From the NCBI RefSeq assembly GCF_002879865.1, contig NZ_PNXY01000010.1, positions 124,001-188,000 on the forward strand: DNA of 64,000 nucleotides, read 5' to 3'. Below, in pieces: positions 35,010-43,817 of this stretch; position 1 is the first letter of the stretch, and every line of letters starts with the position of its first letter. A program made the position numbers and the translations under genes. A model generated the notes under the pieces. The model was not told the DNA's origin and did not search any database. It was given only the letters and a program-made list of their open reading frames with translations. The DNA is from Paraburkholderia rhynchosiae. GTDB lineage: Bacteria; Pseudomonadota; Gammaproteobacteria; Burkholderiales; Burkholderiaceae.

Positions 35010-36608
35010 TCAAACCGCTGCTTCGGCTTCTACCTCGCTGACAGCTTCCGCTTCAGTTTCTTCGCTGTTGCGGATCAGATAATCAAAAGCGGAGAGCGAT
35101 GCCTTCGCGCCCTCGCCCACGGCAATCACGATCTGCTTGAAAGGCACCGTGGTCACGTCGCCGGCTGCAAACACGCCCGGCACCGACGTCGCGCCGCGTG
35201 CGTCGACTACGATCTCGCCATGCTTCGACAACTCCACCGTGCCCTTCAGCCATTCGGTGTTCGGCACGAGACCGATCTGCACGAACACGCCTTCCAGTTC
35301 GACCGTTTTCACTTCGCCCGAACGCAGATCCTTATAGACGAGACCGTTGACCTTCTTACCATCGCCGGTGATTTCAGTGGTCTGGGCCTGCGTGACGATG
35401 GTGACGTTGGCAAGGCTGCGCAGCTTGCGTTGCAACACTTCGTCGGCACGCAACGTAGCGCCGAATTCGAATAGCGTAACTTCGCGCACGATACCCGCGA
35501 GGTCGATCGCCGCTTCCACGCCCGAATTGCCGCCGCCGATCACCGCGACGCGCTTGCCTTTGAAGAGCGGACCGTCGCAGTGCGGGCAGTACGCCACGCC
35601 GTGATTGCGGTACTCACGTTCGCCCGGCACGTTGATTTCGCGCCAGCGGGCGCCCGTTGCGAGAATGATCGTTTTGGCCTTCAGCACCGCGCCATTGGCG
35701 AGACGCACTTCGTTGATGCGGCCGGGGATCAGTGCCTCGGCGCGCTGCACGTCCATGATGTCCACTTCATAGGTCTTCACGTGCTGTTCAAGCGCGGTGG
35801 CGAACTTCGGTCCTTCGGTTTCGGTGACGGAGACGAAGTTTTCGATGGCGAGCGTATCGAGCACCTGGCCGCCGAAGCGTTCCGCGACCACACCCGTCGC
35901 AATGCCCTTGCGCGCCGAATAGATCGCTGCAGCCGCGCCGGCAGGCCCGCCGCCGACGATCAGCGTATCGAACACCGACTTGTTTTCCAGTTCCTTCGCT
36001 GCACGCGCACCGGCGTTGGTGTCGAGCTTCGCGAGAATTTCCTTCACGCCGCTGCGGCCCTGGCCGAAGACTTCGCCGTTCAGGAACATCGTGGGCACGG
36101 CCATGATCTGGCGCGACTCGACTTCGTTCTGGAACAACGCGCCGTCGATCGCCACGTGGCGAATGCGCGGGTTGATCAGCGCCATCGCGTTCAGCGCCTG
36201 CACGACTTCCGGGCAGTTCTGGCATGACAGCGAGAAATACGTTTCGAATTGATAGTCGCCGTCGAGACCGCGGATCTGTTCGATCACCGCGTCGTCGAGT
36301 TTGACTGGATGGCCGCCGACCTGCAGCAGTGCGAGGACGAGCGACGTGAATTCATGCCCCATCGGAATGCCCGCGAAGCGGATGCCGATGTCCTTACCCG
36401 GCTCGCCAATCGAAAACGACGGCTTGCGCTCGCTGTCATCGCGACGTTCGATCACGGTGACGCGTTCCGACAACGTCGCGATATCGTTCAGCAATGCCAG
36501 CAGCTCTTGCGATTTTGCGCTGTCGTCGATCGACGCGACGATCTCGATAGGCCTGCTAACCTTTTCGAGGTACGATTTCAACTGGGTCTTGAGATTGGCA
36601 TCAAGCAT
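35010..36608 (-). CDS. ahpF: Alkyl hydroperoxide reductase subunit F
   Basis: 532 residues, close to other AhpF proteins. The N-terminal double-thioredoxin domain carries the CQNC disulfide (SLSCQNCPEV). The thioredoxin-reductase-like part has an FAD motif (IVGGGPAGAAAAIY), the redox pair CPHC (YCPHCDGPLF), an NADH motif (AVIGGGNSGVEAA) and the closing GVFAAGDVTTVPFKQI. It passes electrons from NADH to AhpC. The ATG at 36608 gives the normal start MLDANLKTQLKSYL; the frame before it is rejected. It lies downstream of ahpC with 162 bases between, ending at a terminator. A Glu/Ala-rich tail (EETEAEAVSEVEAEAAV) is unusual. Confidence 0.96.
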   Translation of the reverse strand: MLDANLKTQLKSYLEKVSRPIEIVASIDDSAKSQELLALLNDIATLSERVTVIERRDDSERKPSFSIGEPGKDIGIRFAGIPMGHEFTSLVLALLQVGGHPVKLDDAVIEQIRGLDGDYQFETYFSLSCQNCPEVVQALNAMALINPRIRHVAIDGALFQNEVESRQIMAVPTMFLNGEVFGQGRSGVKEILAKLDTNAGARAAKELENKSVFDTLIVGGGPAGAAAAIYSARKGIATGVVAERFGGQVLDTLAIENFVSVTETEGPKFATALEQHVKTYEVDIMDVQRAEALIPGRINEVRLANGAVLKAKTIILATGARWREINVPGEREYRNHGVAYCPHCDGPLFKGKRVAVIGGGNSGVEAAIDLAGIVREVTLFEFGATLRADEVLQRKLRSLANVTIVTQAQTTEITGDGKKVNGLVYKDLRSGEVKTVELEGVFVQIGLVPNTEWLKGTVELSKHGEIVVDARGATSVPGVFAAGDVTTVPFKQIVIAVGEGAKASLSAFDYLIRNSEETEAEAVSEVEAEAAV

Positions 36609-36770
36609 GGCTATTCGATTCCGTGACGATGGGGTGTTGGGTCCCGGCTCCGCACGCGTCTGGATAGAACGTGAGCGGCCCGGGGGCGTGCGAACCGCTG
36701 CATGAGCGGCCCGCACGGCGATGCGCCGCGAAGGCGCTACTGCTCTTGCTATTGCCTGAAGCTGCGAGAC

Positions 36771-37334
36771 TTAGATCTTGCCGATCAGGTCGAGCGACGG
36801 GGTCAACGTCTCTGCGCCCGGCGTCCACTTGGCGGGGCAAACTTCACCCGGATGAGCCGCGATGTATTGCGCGGCTTGCACCTTGCGCAGCAGTTCGCCG
36901 GCGTCACGGCCGATGCCGTTGTCGTGGACTTCGCACAGCTTGATCTCGCCTTCCGGGTTGATCACGAACGTGCCACGCAGCGCCAGACCTTCTTCTTCGA
37001 TCAGCACGTCGAAGTTGCGCGAGATCGCGAGAGTCGGGTCAGCGATCATCGGGTACTTGATCTTCTGGATCGTGTCCGACGTATCGTGCCATGCCTTGTG
37101 CGTGAAGTGCGTGTCGGTCGACACGCTGTAGATTTCAACGCCGAGCTTCTGGAAATCGGCGTAGCGATCGGCCAGGTCACCCAGTTCGGTCGGGCAAACA
37201 AACGTGAAGTCAGCCGGATAGAAAACGAAAACCGACCACTTGCCCTTCAGGCTTTCTTCGGTGACGGTCACGAATTCGCCGTTGTGATAAGCCTGTGCCT
37301 TGAACGGTTTGACTTGACTGTTGATGATCGGCAT
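36771..37334 (-). CDS. ahpC: Alkyl hydroperoxide reductase subunit C (2-Cys peroxiredoxin)
   Basis: 187 residues. The peroxidatic cysteine is C47 (ADFTFVCPTEL) and the resolving cysteine is C166 (GEVCPAKW), matching the enterobacterial AhpC positions. It reduces H2O2, organic peroxides and peroxynitrite in the cytoplasm and is recycled by AhpF, encoded next on the same strand. A promoter (TTTACC-N17-CATACT) and a perfect ATAG-N7-CTAT OxyR half-operator lie upstream, so peroxide induction is likely. Confidence 0.97.
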   Translation of the reverse strand: MPIINSQVKPFKAQAYHNGEFVTVTEESLKGKWSVFVFYPADFTFVCPTELGDLADRYADFQKLGVEIYSVSTDTHFTHKAWHDTSDTIQKIKYPMIADPTLAISRNFDVLIEEEGLALRGTFVINPEGEIKLCEVHDNGIGRDAGELLRKVQAAQYIAAHPGEVCPAKWTPGAETLTPSLDLIGKI

Positions 37335-37374
37335 TTGCTGAGTCCTCTTTTCTGAGTGGTTGGAAAGTGGAGTC

Positions 37375-37403
37375 AGTATGTCAGACCGCGCTTAATAGGT
37401 AAA
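37375..37403 (-). promoter_or_regulatory. Promoter of ahpC
   Basis: On the minus strand TTTACC (37403-37398) and CATACT (37380-37375) are spaced by exactly 17 bases, 41 bases before the ahpC start codon. This fits a sigma-70 promoter of moderate strength. Confidence 0.6.
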
Positions 37404-37425
37404 GCGGATTGTTTTAATGATGTCG

Positions 37426-37440
37426 ATAGTGCGACGCTAT
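37426..37440 (-). promoter_or_regulatory. Candidate OxyR site upstream of ahpC
   Basis: ATAGCGTCGCACTAT on the minus strand is a perfect ATAG-N7-CTAT dimer site, half of the four-element OxyR motif. The next element at the correct spacing (ATTA) is only partial. It lies just upstream of the -35 of the ahpC promoter, where OxyR activates. Confidence 0.55.
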
Positions 37441-37448
37441 TTGTCTGG

Positions 37449-39446
37449 CTAGCGCCGGCTATCGTCGCCGTCCGCTTTGAGAAGCCGCCATAGTGTCGTG
37501 CGGCCAATGCCCAGCGCCCGGCTCGCTGCGGCGCGGTTGCCGCCGGATTGCGCGAGCGCCTTGATGACGTCGTCGCGGGTCGGCGCGGCGCGGGCGGCGG
37601 GCGGTTCCGCGTGGGCTTCGGACGCTGTGGCAAGCGTCCTGCCGTTGCCGCCCTGCTTCATCCGGCCGAATTCGGGAAAAACCGCCTGGAGATCGCGTCC
37701 GATGTCGCGGGCCCGATCGCCGGCGGCGTCGCCAAGATAGATTGCCGCGCGCGCCAGCAGATTTTCCAGCTCCCGCACATTGCCGGGCCATGCGTAGTGG
37801 TCGAACAGAGGCGCGAGAAACGTCAGTACCCGCCCGATCGCCGGCTCCGACAACCCATATTGGAGCGCGCTGCGGCTTAACAAGTGCCGCGCGAGCGGCG
37901 CGATATCGGCACGCCGCTCGCGCAGCGGCGGCAATTCTATCTGAAGCAGATTCAGACGAAAATACAGATCCGCGCGAAACGCGCCCCGCTCGACGAGCGC
38001 GTGCAGGTCACGGTGCGTGGCCGCGATCACCCGCACATCGATTGGCGTGGCGCGGCCCGAGCCGAGTTTCATCACCTCGCGCTCCTGCAAGACGCGCAGC
38101 AGCCGGCTTTGCAGCGCGGCGGGCATTTCGCCGATTTCATCCAGAAAAATCGTCCCTGTATGGGCAATTTCGAACAGGCCGGGCTTGCCGCCGCGCCGGG
38201 CGCCGGTGAACGCGCCTTCCTCGTGACCGAACAGCTCGCTTTCGATCAGCCCTTCCGGCAGCGCTGCACAATTGAACGCGACAAACGGATTGCCGCGCCG
38301 CCGGCTCGCGTTGTGGATGCCCTGCGCGACCAGCTCCTTGCCGGTGCCGCTTTCGCCGCTCAATAACACCGTGGCGTCGTGCGCGGCGCCCGCGCGCGCC
38401 AGCCGCCGCACGCGTTCGAGCGCGGCCGAGCCGCCGATCAGATCGTCCAGCCGATGCCGCGCCACGAGATGCTTCGGCCGCTGGCTGGTGCGCAGCGACC
38501 GGTCGATGCGCTGCGCGACGAGCGCGTCCTGCACCGTCACGACGAAGCCCGAGCGCGCGCCCTGCTCGACAATCGGCACGCGGTTGACGATCAGCGAACG
38601 TTCGCCGATCTGCTCGATGCGTTCGTCGACGGCCGCGCCTCGTTCCTGCGTGTCGCGCAGCCATGGGCCGAGCGTCACGGCGAGCTGCGCGGGCACATCG
38701 CGGTCGCGCGCGAGGCCGAGCAGATCGAGCATCGCGGGATTGACGGCTTCGAGCTGACCGGCGTCGTCGAAAGCGGCCACGCCGTCCCGCAGATGCGCGA
38801 CGATCGTATTCAGGCGCACGCGCTTCGACTCCTTCTGGCGGCTCACGCGCGCTAGCTCGACGGAACGCTCGAACGCTTCCTCGACCGCGCCCAGCGAGTA
38901 GAGGAACACGCTTTCGAGACCCGCCTGCTGGGCCAGATCGCAAGCCATGCCCGGCCCGATGATGACGCGGCAGCCCTCAGCGGCGAGGTTATCGACGGCG
39001 ACTCTGACCTCGTCCATCGAGCGGTACGCGCGCTGTTTCAGGCTCACGTTCAGCCAACCGCCCAGGTCGGCGAGTTCGTGCGAGATGGTTTCATGGAGCA
39101 CGAGCCCGATCGGCGCGCCCGGCCATGTGGTGGTGGCGCGGGTGATCGCGCTCAGCACATCGAAGCCGTTCACCTTGACCATCACGACCGGCACGCTCAG
39201 GTTGTCGCGCAAATAGGCGCCGTTCGAGCCGGCCGCGAGCACCACGTCGACGGAACCCGCATCCACGTAAGCCTGCAAAGCCGTGACCGCCGCTCCATAA
39301 CCTTCGCGGACCGAGAAAAATCGGGCGCGGCCGGCGTAGCGCGGCGCGATTGTCTCGCAAAGCGACTCCAACCGGCTGATACTCACCAGGGCGACGCCCG
39401 GACGGCCCGGATCGGCATTGACGAAGGACGGCGCGAAAGGGGACAC
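37449..39446 (-). CDS. prpR: Sigma-54-dependent activator, PrpR type
   Basis: 665 residues from GTG 39446, which follows GGAG. The N-terminal PrpR sensor domain starts at ALVSISRLESLCETIAP. A PAS-like segment follows (VAAFDDAGQLEAVNPAMLDLLG), then the AAA+ domain with Walker A GESGTGKE, the sigma-54-contacting GAFTGA loop and FLDEIGEM. A C-terminal Fis-type helix-turn-helix ends it (GNRAAASRALGIGRTTLWRLL). Known PrpR senses 2-methylcitrate and activates prp genes. It is divergent from a methylisocitrate-lyase-like gene, with operator and -24/-12 promoter between. The start at 39446 leaves the operator outside the gene, unlike longer starts. Confidence 0.9.
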   Translation of the reverse strand: MSPFAPSFVNADPGRPGVALVSISRLESLCETIAPRYAGRARFFSVREGYGAAVTALQAYVDAGSVDVVLAAGSNGAYLRDNLSVPVVMVKVNGFDVLSAITRATTTWPGAPIGLVLHETISHELADLGGWLNVSLKQRAYRSMDEVRVAVDNLAAEGCRVIIGPGMACDLAQQAGLESVFLYSLGAVEEAFERSVELARVSRQKESKRVRLNTIVAHLRDGVAAFDDAGQLEAVNPAMLDLLGLARDRDVPAQLAVTLGPWLRDTQERGAAVDERIEQIGERSLIVNRVPIVEQGARSGFVVTVQDALVAQRIDRSLRTSQRPKHLVARHRLDDLIGGSAALERVRRLARAGAAHDATVLLSGESGTGKELVAQGIHNASRRRGNPFVAFNCAALPEGLIESELFGHEEGAFTGARRGGKPGLFEIAHTGTIFLDEIGEMPAALQSRLLRVLQEREVMKLGSGRATPIDVRVIAATHRDLHALVERGAFRADLYFRLNLLQIELPPLRERRADIAPLARHLLSRSALQYGLSEPAIGRVLTFLAPLFDHYAWPGNVRELENLLARAAIYLGDAAGDRARDIGRDLQAVFPEFGRMKQGGNGRTLATASEAHAEPPAARAAPTRDDVIKALAQSGGNRAAASRALGIGRTTLWRLLKADGDDSRR

Positions 39447-39470
39447 GTTAAAGACTCCGGTGGGACGCAG

Positions 39471-39496
39471 ATGAAACGTTCCGCGAAACGTTTCAT
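39471..39496. promoter_or_regulatory. Upstream activator site for the PrpR-type regulator
   Basis: ATGAAACGTT (39471-39480) and AACGTTTCAT (39487-39496) are perfect 10-bp inverted arms with a 6-base spacer. The centre lies about 108 bases before the GG of the -24/-12 promoter, the usual distance for an enhancer-binding protein. It is also just upstream of the prpR start, so autoregulation is possible. Confidence 0.75.
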
Positions 39497-39590
39497 GGAA
39501 CATCCGAGCATTCTGCCACGACCGCGTTCCCACCGCCTTCCGAGCCTCAGGCCATTGATCGAGCAGGACAATGTTGCCGAATCGACGCAA

Positions 39591-39606
39591 TGGCATGCTT
39601 CCTGCA
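39591..39606 (+). promoter_or_regulatory. Sigma-54 (-24/-12) promoter
   Basis: TGGCATGCTTCCTGCA matches TGGCAYG-N4-YTGCW with the invariant GG and GC dinucleotides at the required spacing. It precedes the lyase gene start (39656) by 49 bases and points towards it. Confidence 0.82.
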
Positions 39607-39655
39607 CTTTGAAGCCCGCCCAGCAACACTCATTTTTCTCCGGAGATATACCGTC

Positions 39656-40537
39656 ATGACCACATCCGCCACGCGCCGCGCCGCTTTCCGCGCCAAAGTC
39701 AACGAACGCCAGGGTCTGCTCGTGCCCGGCGCCTTCAACGCGATGAGCGCGCGCGTGATCGAGGACGCCGGCTTCGAGGCGCTCTACATCACCGGCGCGG
39801 GCGTCACCAATATGTCGCTCGGTTTGCCCGACCTGGGTTTTATCGGACTCGCCGAAGTCGCCGAGCACACGGCGCGGATTCGGGACGCGGTCGCGCTGCC
39901 GTTGATAGTCGACGCCGACACCGGGTTCGGCAACGCGTTGAATGTGCGCCAGACCGTGCGTGTGCTCGAACGCAGCGGCGCCGACGTGATCCAGTTCGAA
40001 GACCAGGTGATGCCCAAGAAATGCGGCCACTTTTCCGGCAAGGAAGTCGTCAGCGCGAGCGAGATGGCCGGCAAGATCCGCGCGGCCGTCGACGCCCGGG
40101 AAGACGGCAATCTGCAGATCATGGCGCGCACTGACGCAGCGGCCGTCCACGGTATCGAAGACGCGATCGAGCGCGGTCATCGTTTTATCGAAGCCGGCGC
40201 GGACATTCTCTTCATCGAGGCAACGGAATCGCTTGCGGATATCGAACGTCTGCCGTCGCTGTTCGACAAGCCGCAACTGATCAACCTCGTGATCGGCGGC
40301 AAGACGCCGGTGCAATCGCGTGAAGCGCTCGGCAAGCTCGGCTACGGCATCGTGCTGTATGCGAACGCGGCGCTGCAAGGCGCGGTGCTCGGCATGCAAC
40401 GCGCGCTCGGCACCCTGAAAAGCAATGGCCGCCTCGACGAAGACGCGACTTTGGTCGCGCCGTTCAGCGAACGCCAGCGTCTCGTGAACAAGCCGTTGTA
40501 CGACCGGCTGGATCGGGAATACGCGGCGAAAGACTGA
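39656..40537 (+). CDS. Isocitrate lyase/PEP mutase superfamily lyase (methylisocitrate-lyase-like)
   Basis: 293 residues. Family landmarks are VPGAFNAMSARVIEDAGF, DADTGFGNALNV (Mg2+ site) and the catalytic-loop motif KKCGHFSGK, whose cysteine marks C-C bond lyases. It resembles PrpB and 2,3-dimethylmalate lyase; the exact substrate cannot be fixed. Control by the divergent PrpR-type activator favours methylisocitrate or a related 2-methyl acid. No prpC, acnD or prpF follows, which is unusual for a prp locus. The start follows CGGAG and lies downstream of a sigma-54 promoter. Confidence 0.87.
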   Translation: MTTSATRRAAFRAKVNERQGLLVPGAFNAMSARVIEDAGFEALYITGAGVTNMSLGLPDLGFIGLAEVAEHTARIRDAVALPLIVDADTGFGNALNVRQTVRVLERSGADVIQFEDQVMPKKCGHFSGKEVVSASEMAGKIRAAVDAREDGNLQIMARTDAAAVHGIEDAIERGHRFIEAGADILFIEATESLADIERLPSLFDKPQLINLVIGGKTPVQSREALGKLGYGIVLYANAALQGAVLGMQRALGTLKSNGRLDEDATLVAPFSERQRLVNKPLYDRLDREYAAKD

Positions 40538-40927
40538 AGCCGCGCGTCGCATCGAAACGTGTTCCCGGACGGCGGCGCACGGCACGCCCCGTGCTGAGCG
40601 GCAGTGGGCGCCGCCGCGGTCTTGCCCGGCACGCATTGGTGGCTGTCGTGCCCGCTGATGCCGCGGGTCTGATTGCGATAGGATTCAGGGCCGGCGATAG
40701 GTCACTGCCGAAACGTCACAGCGCGCGTCGTTCTGCCCGCGGCATGACTGACGCGTTCCACCGGCCTGCTCCTGTCGCTCGTCCGCTTGATATGGGACGA
40801 CGGAAACACGTCTTCGAAAGGTAGTCGAAAACATGAAGTGCACACCATCGCGTAGCTCGCGTGGAATTCGCCCGCGCGTTCGCGGCATGGACGACGGGTT
40901 CGCGCGCGTCCTGCCGGGAGCCGTGCA
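40538..40927. other. Intergenic region between lyase and MFS genes
   Basis: 390 bases. Small open frames are present but none has a credible start, composition or family likeness. I see no terminator hairpin with a U-run and no convincing promoter. Confidence 0.4.
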
Positions 40928-42367
40928 ATGAGCGCAAGCAGCACGCCTCTGAAGCACGCCGGCTGGCTGCCGTACATCGTTGCGGCCACGTTTTTCATGG
41001 AGTATCTCGACACCACGGTGATCGCGACCGCGCTGCCGCAGATGGCGCATTCGTTCGGCGTCGGGCCCAATAGCGTCAGTCTCGGCATGACCGCCTACAT
41101 GCTGGCGCTGGCGATCTTCATCCCCGCGAGCGGCTGGGTCGCCGACCGCTACGGCTCGCGCACCGTGTTCTTCAGCGCGATCGGCGTATTCACCGTGGCT
41201 TCGGTGTTGTGCGGGCTGTCCCAGAACGTCGCGGAATTCACCGCCGCGCGTTTGCTGCAAGGCGTCGGCGGCGCGATGATGGTGCCGGTGGGCCGGCTGA
41301 TCGTGGTTCGCAGCACCGAGAAAAGCCGCATGATGCAGGCGATCTCGACCATCACGTGGCCCGCGATTGCCGCGCCCGTGGTCGGCCCGCCGATCGGCGG
41401 CTTCATCACGACCTACGCGTCGTGGCGCTGGATTTTCCTGCTCAACGTGCCGTTCGGTCTTGCCGCGATGGCCGTCGCGCTCGCGCTGGTGCCGAACCTG
41501 CGCGGCAGCGAACGCAAGCCGCTCGACGTCGTCGGCCTGCTGCTGAGCGGCACGGCGCTCACCGCGATTCTGTACGGCGCGGAACTCGCGAGCCAGCCCG
41601 CCGAAAATCCGTGGATCGCCGGGGCGATCATCGTCGGTGGCTTGCTGGTCGGCGTGGTCGCGTTCCAGCATGCGAAGCGTCACCCGCATCCGCTAATCGA
41701 CGTTTCCACGCTGAAAATCCCCACTTTTTCCGTGACAGTCGTGACCGGCTCGTTCACGCGGATCGGTATTGGCGCCGTGCCTTATCTGATGCCGCTGCTG
41801 TTCCAGGTCGGCTTCGGTTTGTCGGCGTTCAAGTCGGGGCTGCTGCTGCTCGCGAGCGCGCTCGGCAACCTCGGCATGAAAGCGCTGACCACGCGCATTC
41901 TGCAGCGCTACGGCTTCCGTATGGTGTCGATCGTCGACGTAACGGTGGCCGGCATCTTCATCATCGCGTGCGGGCTGTTGACGCCGAACGTGCCGCTCGC
42001 GCTCGTGCTGATCGTGGTGTTCGTGTACGGCGTCGCGCGCTCCATGCAGTTTTCGACGCTCGCGACACTCGCCTACGCCGACGTCGCGCAGCCGCAAATG
42101 AGCGCGGCGAGCACGCTGTGGAGCGCGGCCGCGCAAATGACGATTGGTCTCGGCATCGCGTTCGGCGCGGTGTCGCTGCGGGCTGCGGCGTTCTTCAACG
42201 GCGAGACGACTGGCCATGTATTTACGCTCGACGATTTCCGCCTCGCCTTTCTGCTCGCGGGCGCGTTGACGCTCGTATCCGTGATCGGCTATATGGGTTT
42301 GTCACGCGACGCCGGCCAGAGCATCGGGGGCGGTTCGCGCGGCGCGGAAGATCCAGCGAAGGGTTAA
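40928..42367 (+). CDS. MFS transporter, DHA2-type exporter
   Basis: 479 residues with about 14 membrane segments. LDTTVIATALPQMAHSFG (helix 1, motif D1) and GWVADRYGSRTVF (motif A) are typical of DHA2 drug:proton antiporters, as is GPPIGGFITTYASWRWIFLLN in helix 5. It differs from the exporter at 1613 in sequence. The substrate is unknown. The GNAT gene follows on the same strand after 18 bases, so a small operon is likely. ATG 40928 follows CGGGAG. Confidence 0.88.
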   Translation: MSASSTPLKHAGWLPYIVAATFFMEYLDTTVIATALPQMAHSFGVGPNSVSLGMTAYMLALAIFIPASGWVADRYGSRTVFFSAIGVFTVASVLCGLSQNVAEFTAARLLQGVGGAMMVPVGRLIVVRSTEKSRMMQAISTITWPAIAAPVVGPPIGGFITTYASWRWIFLLNVPFGLAAMAVALALVPNLRGSERKPLDVVGLLLSGTALTAILYGAELASQPAENPWIAGAIIVGGLLVGVVAFQHAKRHPHPLIDVSTLKIPTFSVTVVTGSFTRIGIGAVPYLMPLLFQVGFGLSAFKSGLLLLASALGNLGMKALTTRILQRYGFRMVSIVDVTVAGIFIIACGLLTPNVPLALVLIVVFVYGVARSMQFSTLATLAYADVAQPQMSAASTLWSAAAQMTIGLGIAFGAVSLRAAAFFNGETTGHVFTLDDFRLAFLLAGALTLVSVIGYMGLSRDAGQSIGGGSRGAEDPAKG

Positions 42368-42385
42368 AAAACAGCAGGAGACGAT

Positions 42386-42823
42386 GTGGCCCAAGCACAC
42401 GACCTGAGAATTTCGAGTAACGAGGCCGAACTCGACATCGATCTGATCCATGCGTTTCTGTCGCGGGAAACGCCATGGGCCAAAGGCATGCCGCGCGAAA
42501 CGCTGGAACGGGCCATCGCGGGGTCGCTATGTTTCGGGGGCTATATTGAAGGCAAACAAGTGGCGTTTGCGCGCGTCGTCACGGATGCGGCGTCGTTCGC
42601 CTACCTGTGCGACGTTTTCGTGCTGCCGCAGTATCGCGGCAAGGGCTACGCGTCCGCGTTGCTGACGCACCTGCTCGCGAGCCCATCGCTCCAGGGCTTG
42701 AGAAGAATCCTGCTAGCGACCACGGACGCGCATCACGTCTATCGACCGCACGGATTCAAGGCGCTGTCCAACCCCGGGATTTTCATGGAAGTGCATGATC
42801 CGGACGTCTACAAGACCGCCTGA
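42386..42823 (+). CDS. GNAT family N-acetyltransferase
   Basis: 145 residues from GTG 42386, preceded by AGGAG. The acetyl-CoA-binding motif A is seen as VFVLPQYRGKGYASALLTHLL (split between residues 75 and 95), with the Q/R-x-x-G-x-G/A loop QYRGKGYA. The fold-closing segment HHVYRPHGFKAL follows. The acceptor could be a small molecule or protein; nothing indicates which. It sits 18 bases after an MFS exporter gene and may be cotranscribed with it. Confidence 0.85.
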   Translation: MAQAHDLRISSNEAELDIDLIHAFLSRETPWAKGMPRETLERAIAGSLCFGGYIEGKQVAFARVVTDAASFAYLCDVFVLPQYRGKGYASALLTHLLASPSLQGLRRILLATTDAHHVYRPHGFKALSNPGIFMEVHDPDVYKTA

Positions 42824-42848
42824 GCACTCAGCCGATGCAGCGCGTGAA

Positions 42849-43763
42849 TCAACCGTACGCGCGTTCGCGCATCCACTTCGTCATGATCCATTTGTCGCCG
42901 GCTAGCACCGGCGCGCCGCCGTGCAACGTCAGCGGATCGAGTTGACGCTGGCCGTTCATATAGCGGAAATAGACCGCGCCGCCCTGCTGCGCCGCCACTG
43001 ACAAGCCTGCTTCCGGAAAGATCGTTTCGCCGCCATCGGGCACGTCGTTCAAATAGATGACGAGCGTGGCCACGCGCTGTCCGCCGCGTGCCGCATGTAC
43101 CGCGCTGCCGGGCTGGTCGGGCGGGAAATAGTCGAAATGCGGCTGGTATTCGCCGGTCGGCCCATAGTGCAGAATCTGCAAGCCTTCGCCATTCTCGACC
43201 GGCCAGTTCATCAAGCTTGCAATGCGCCGGTCTATCCGCTCGATAAACGCGTCTTCTCCGCGTTGATACCAGATGCCCTCGCTGGTCCGGTTGCGGATCA
43301 CGTCCTCCTGACCGGTCGCGGGATTGACGGTGGTCGACCGTTTCAGCCGATGCCGCGAACGCTCGATCATCTCGCCGCATTCCTCGGGCGAGAGCACGTT
43401 CGCGAACACAATCACCTGCGGCCGCTCGCAGCGCATCAACACTTGCACCTCGCGGTCATACGCATGAATCGTATTACCGCGCGCGACGGGCGCGTCGTCG
43501 TACCGGTACGCTTGCGGCGCTGTTTGCGGCAACGCTGCTTCCGCCGCGCTCGCAGCGGATGTCGGCGCAGCCGCAGTATCTGCCACGTTCGCCACCTTCG
43601 CCACCTTCGCCACGCTCGAGCCGAACGCGTTGTGCACCGCTTGCTGCGCGGCGTCCACGGCGAAACCCGCTTGCACCATGGCGTCGATCATCGAGCCCAT
43701 CGCGCAGCCGCGCGCCGCGTTCGTGCTCAGCCACTCTTGCCATGCGGCATCCAAAACCGGCAT
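42849..43763 (-). CDS. Prolyl-4-hydroxylase-like 2-oxoglutarate/Fe(II) oxygenase
   Basis: 304 residues. The C-terminal 190 form a P4H catalytic domain: iron ligands in PHFDYF (H-x-D) and TLHGGAPV (distal H), and the 2-oxoglutarate-binding Lys in GDKWIMTKW. The RNRTSEGIWY segment is typical of bacterial P4H relatives. The N-terminal roughly 110 residues are Ala-rich with a short VAKVAKVANVA repeat and may be a helical partner-binding part. The start at 43763 follows GGGGACAGGT. Substrate, protein or small molecule, is unknown. Convergent with the GNAT gene. Confidence 0.87.
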   Translation of the reverse strand: MPVLDAAWQEWLSTNAARGCAMGSMIDAMVQAGFAVDAAQQAVHNAFGSSVAKVAKVANVADTAAAPTSAASAAEAALPQTAPQAYRYDDAPVARGNTIHAYDREVQVLMRCERPQVIVFANVLSPEECGEMIERSRHRLKRSTTVNPATGQEDVIRNRTSEGIWYQRGEDAFIERIDRRIASLMNWPVENGEGLQILHYGPTGEYQPHFDYFPPDQPGSAVHAARGGQRVATLVIYLNDVPDGGETIFPEAGLSVAAQQGGAVYFRYMNGQRQLDPLTLHGGAPVLAGDKWIMTKWMRERAYG

Positions 43764-43817
43764 ACCTGTCCCCGCTGTTCGATAAAACAAGAATACTGCA
43801 ACCTGCAGCGCATGCCT

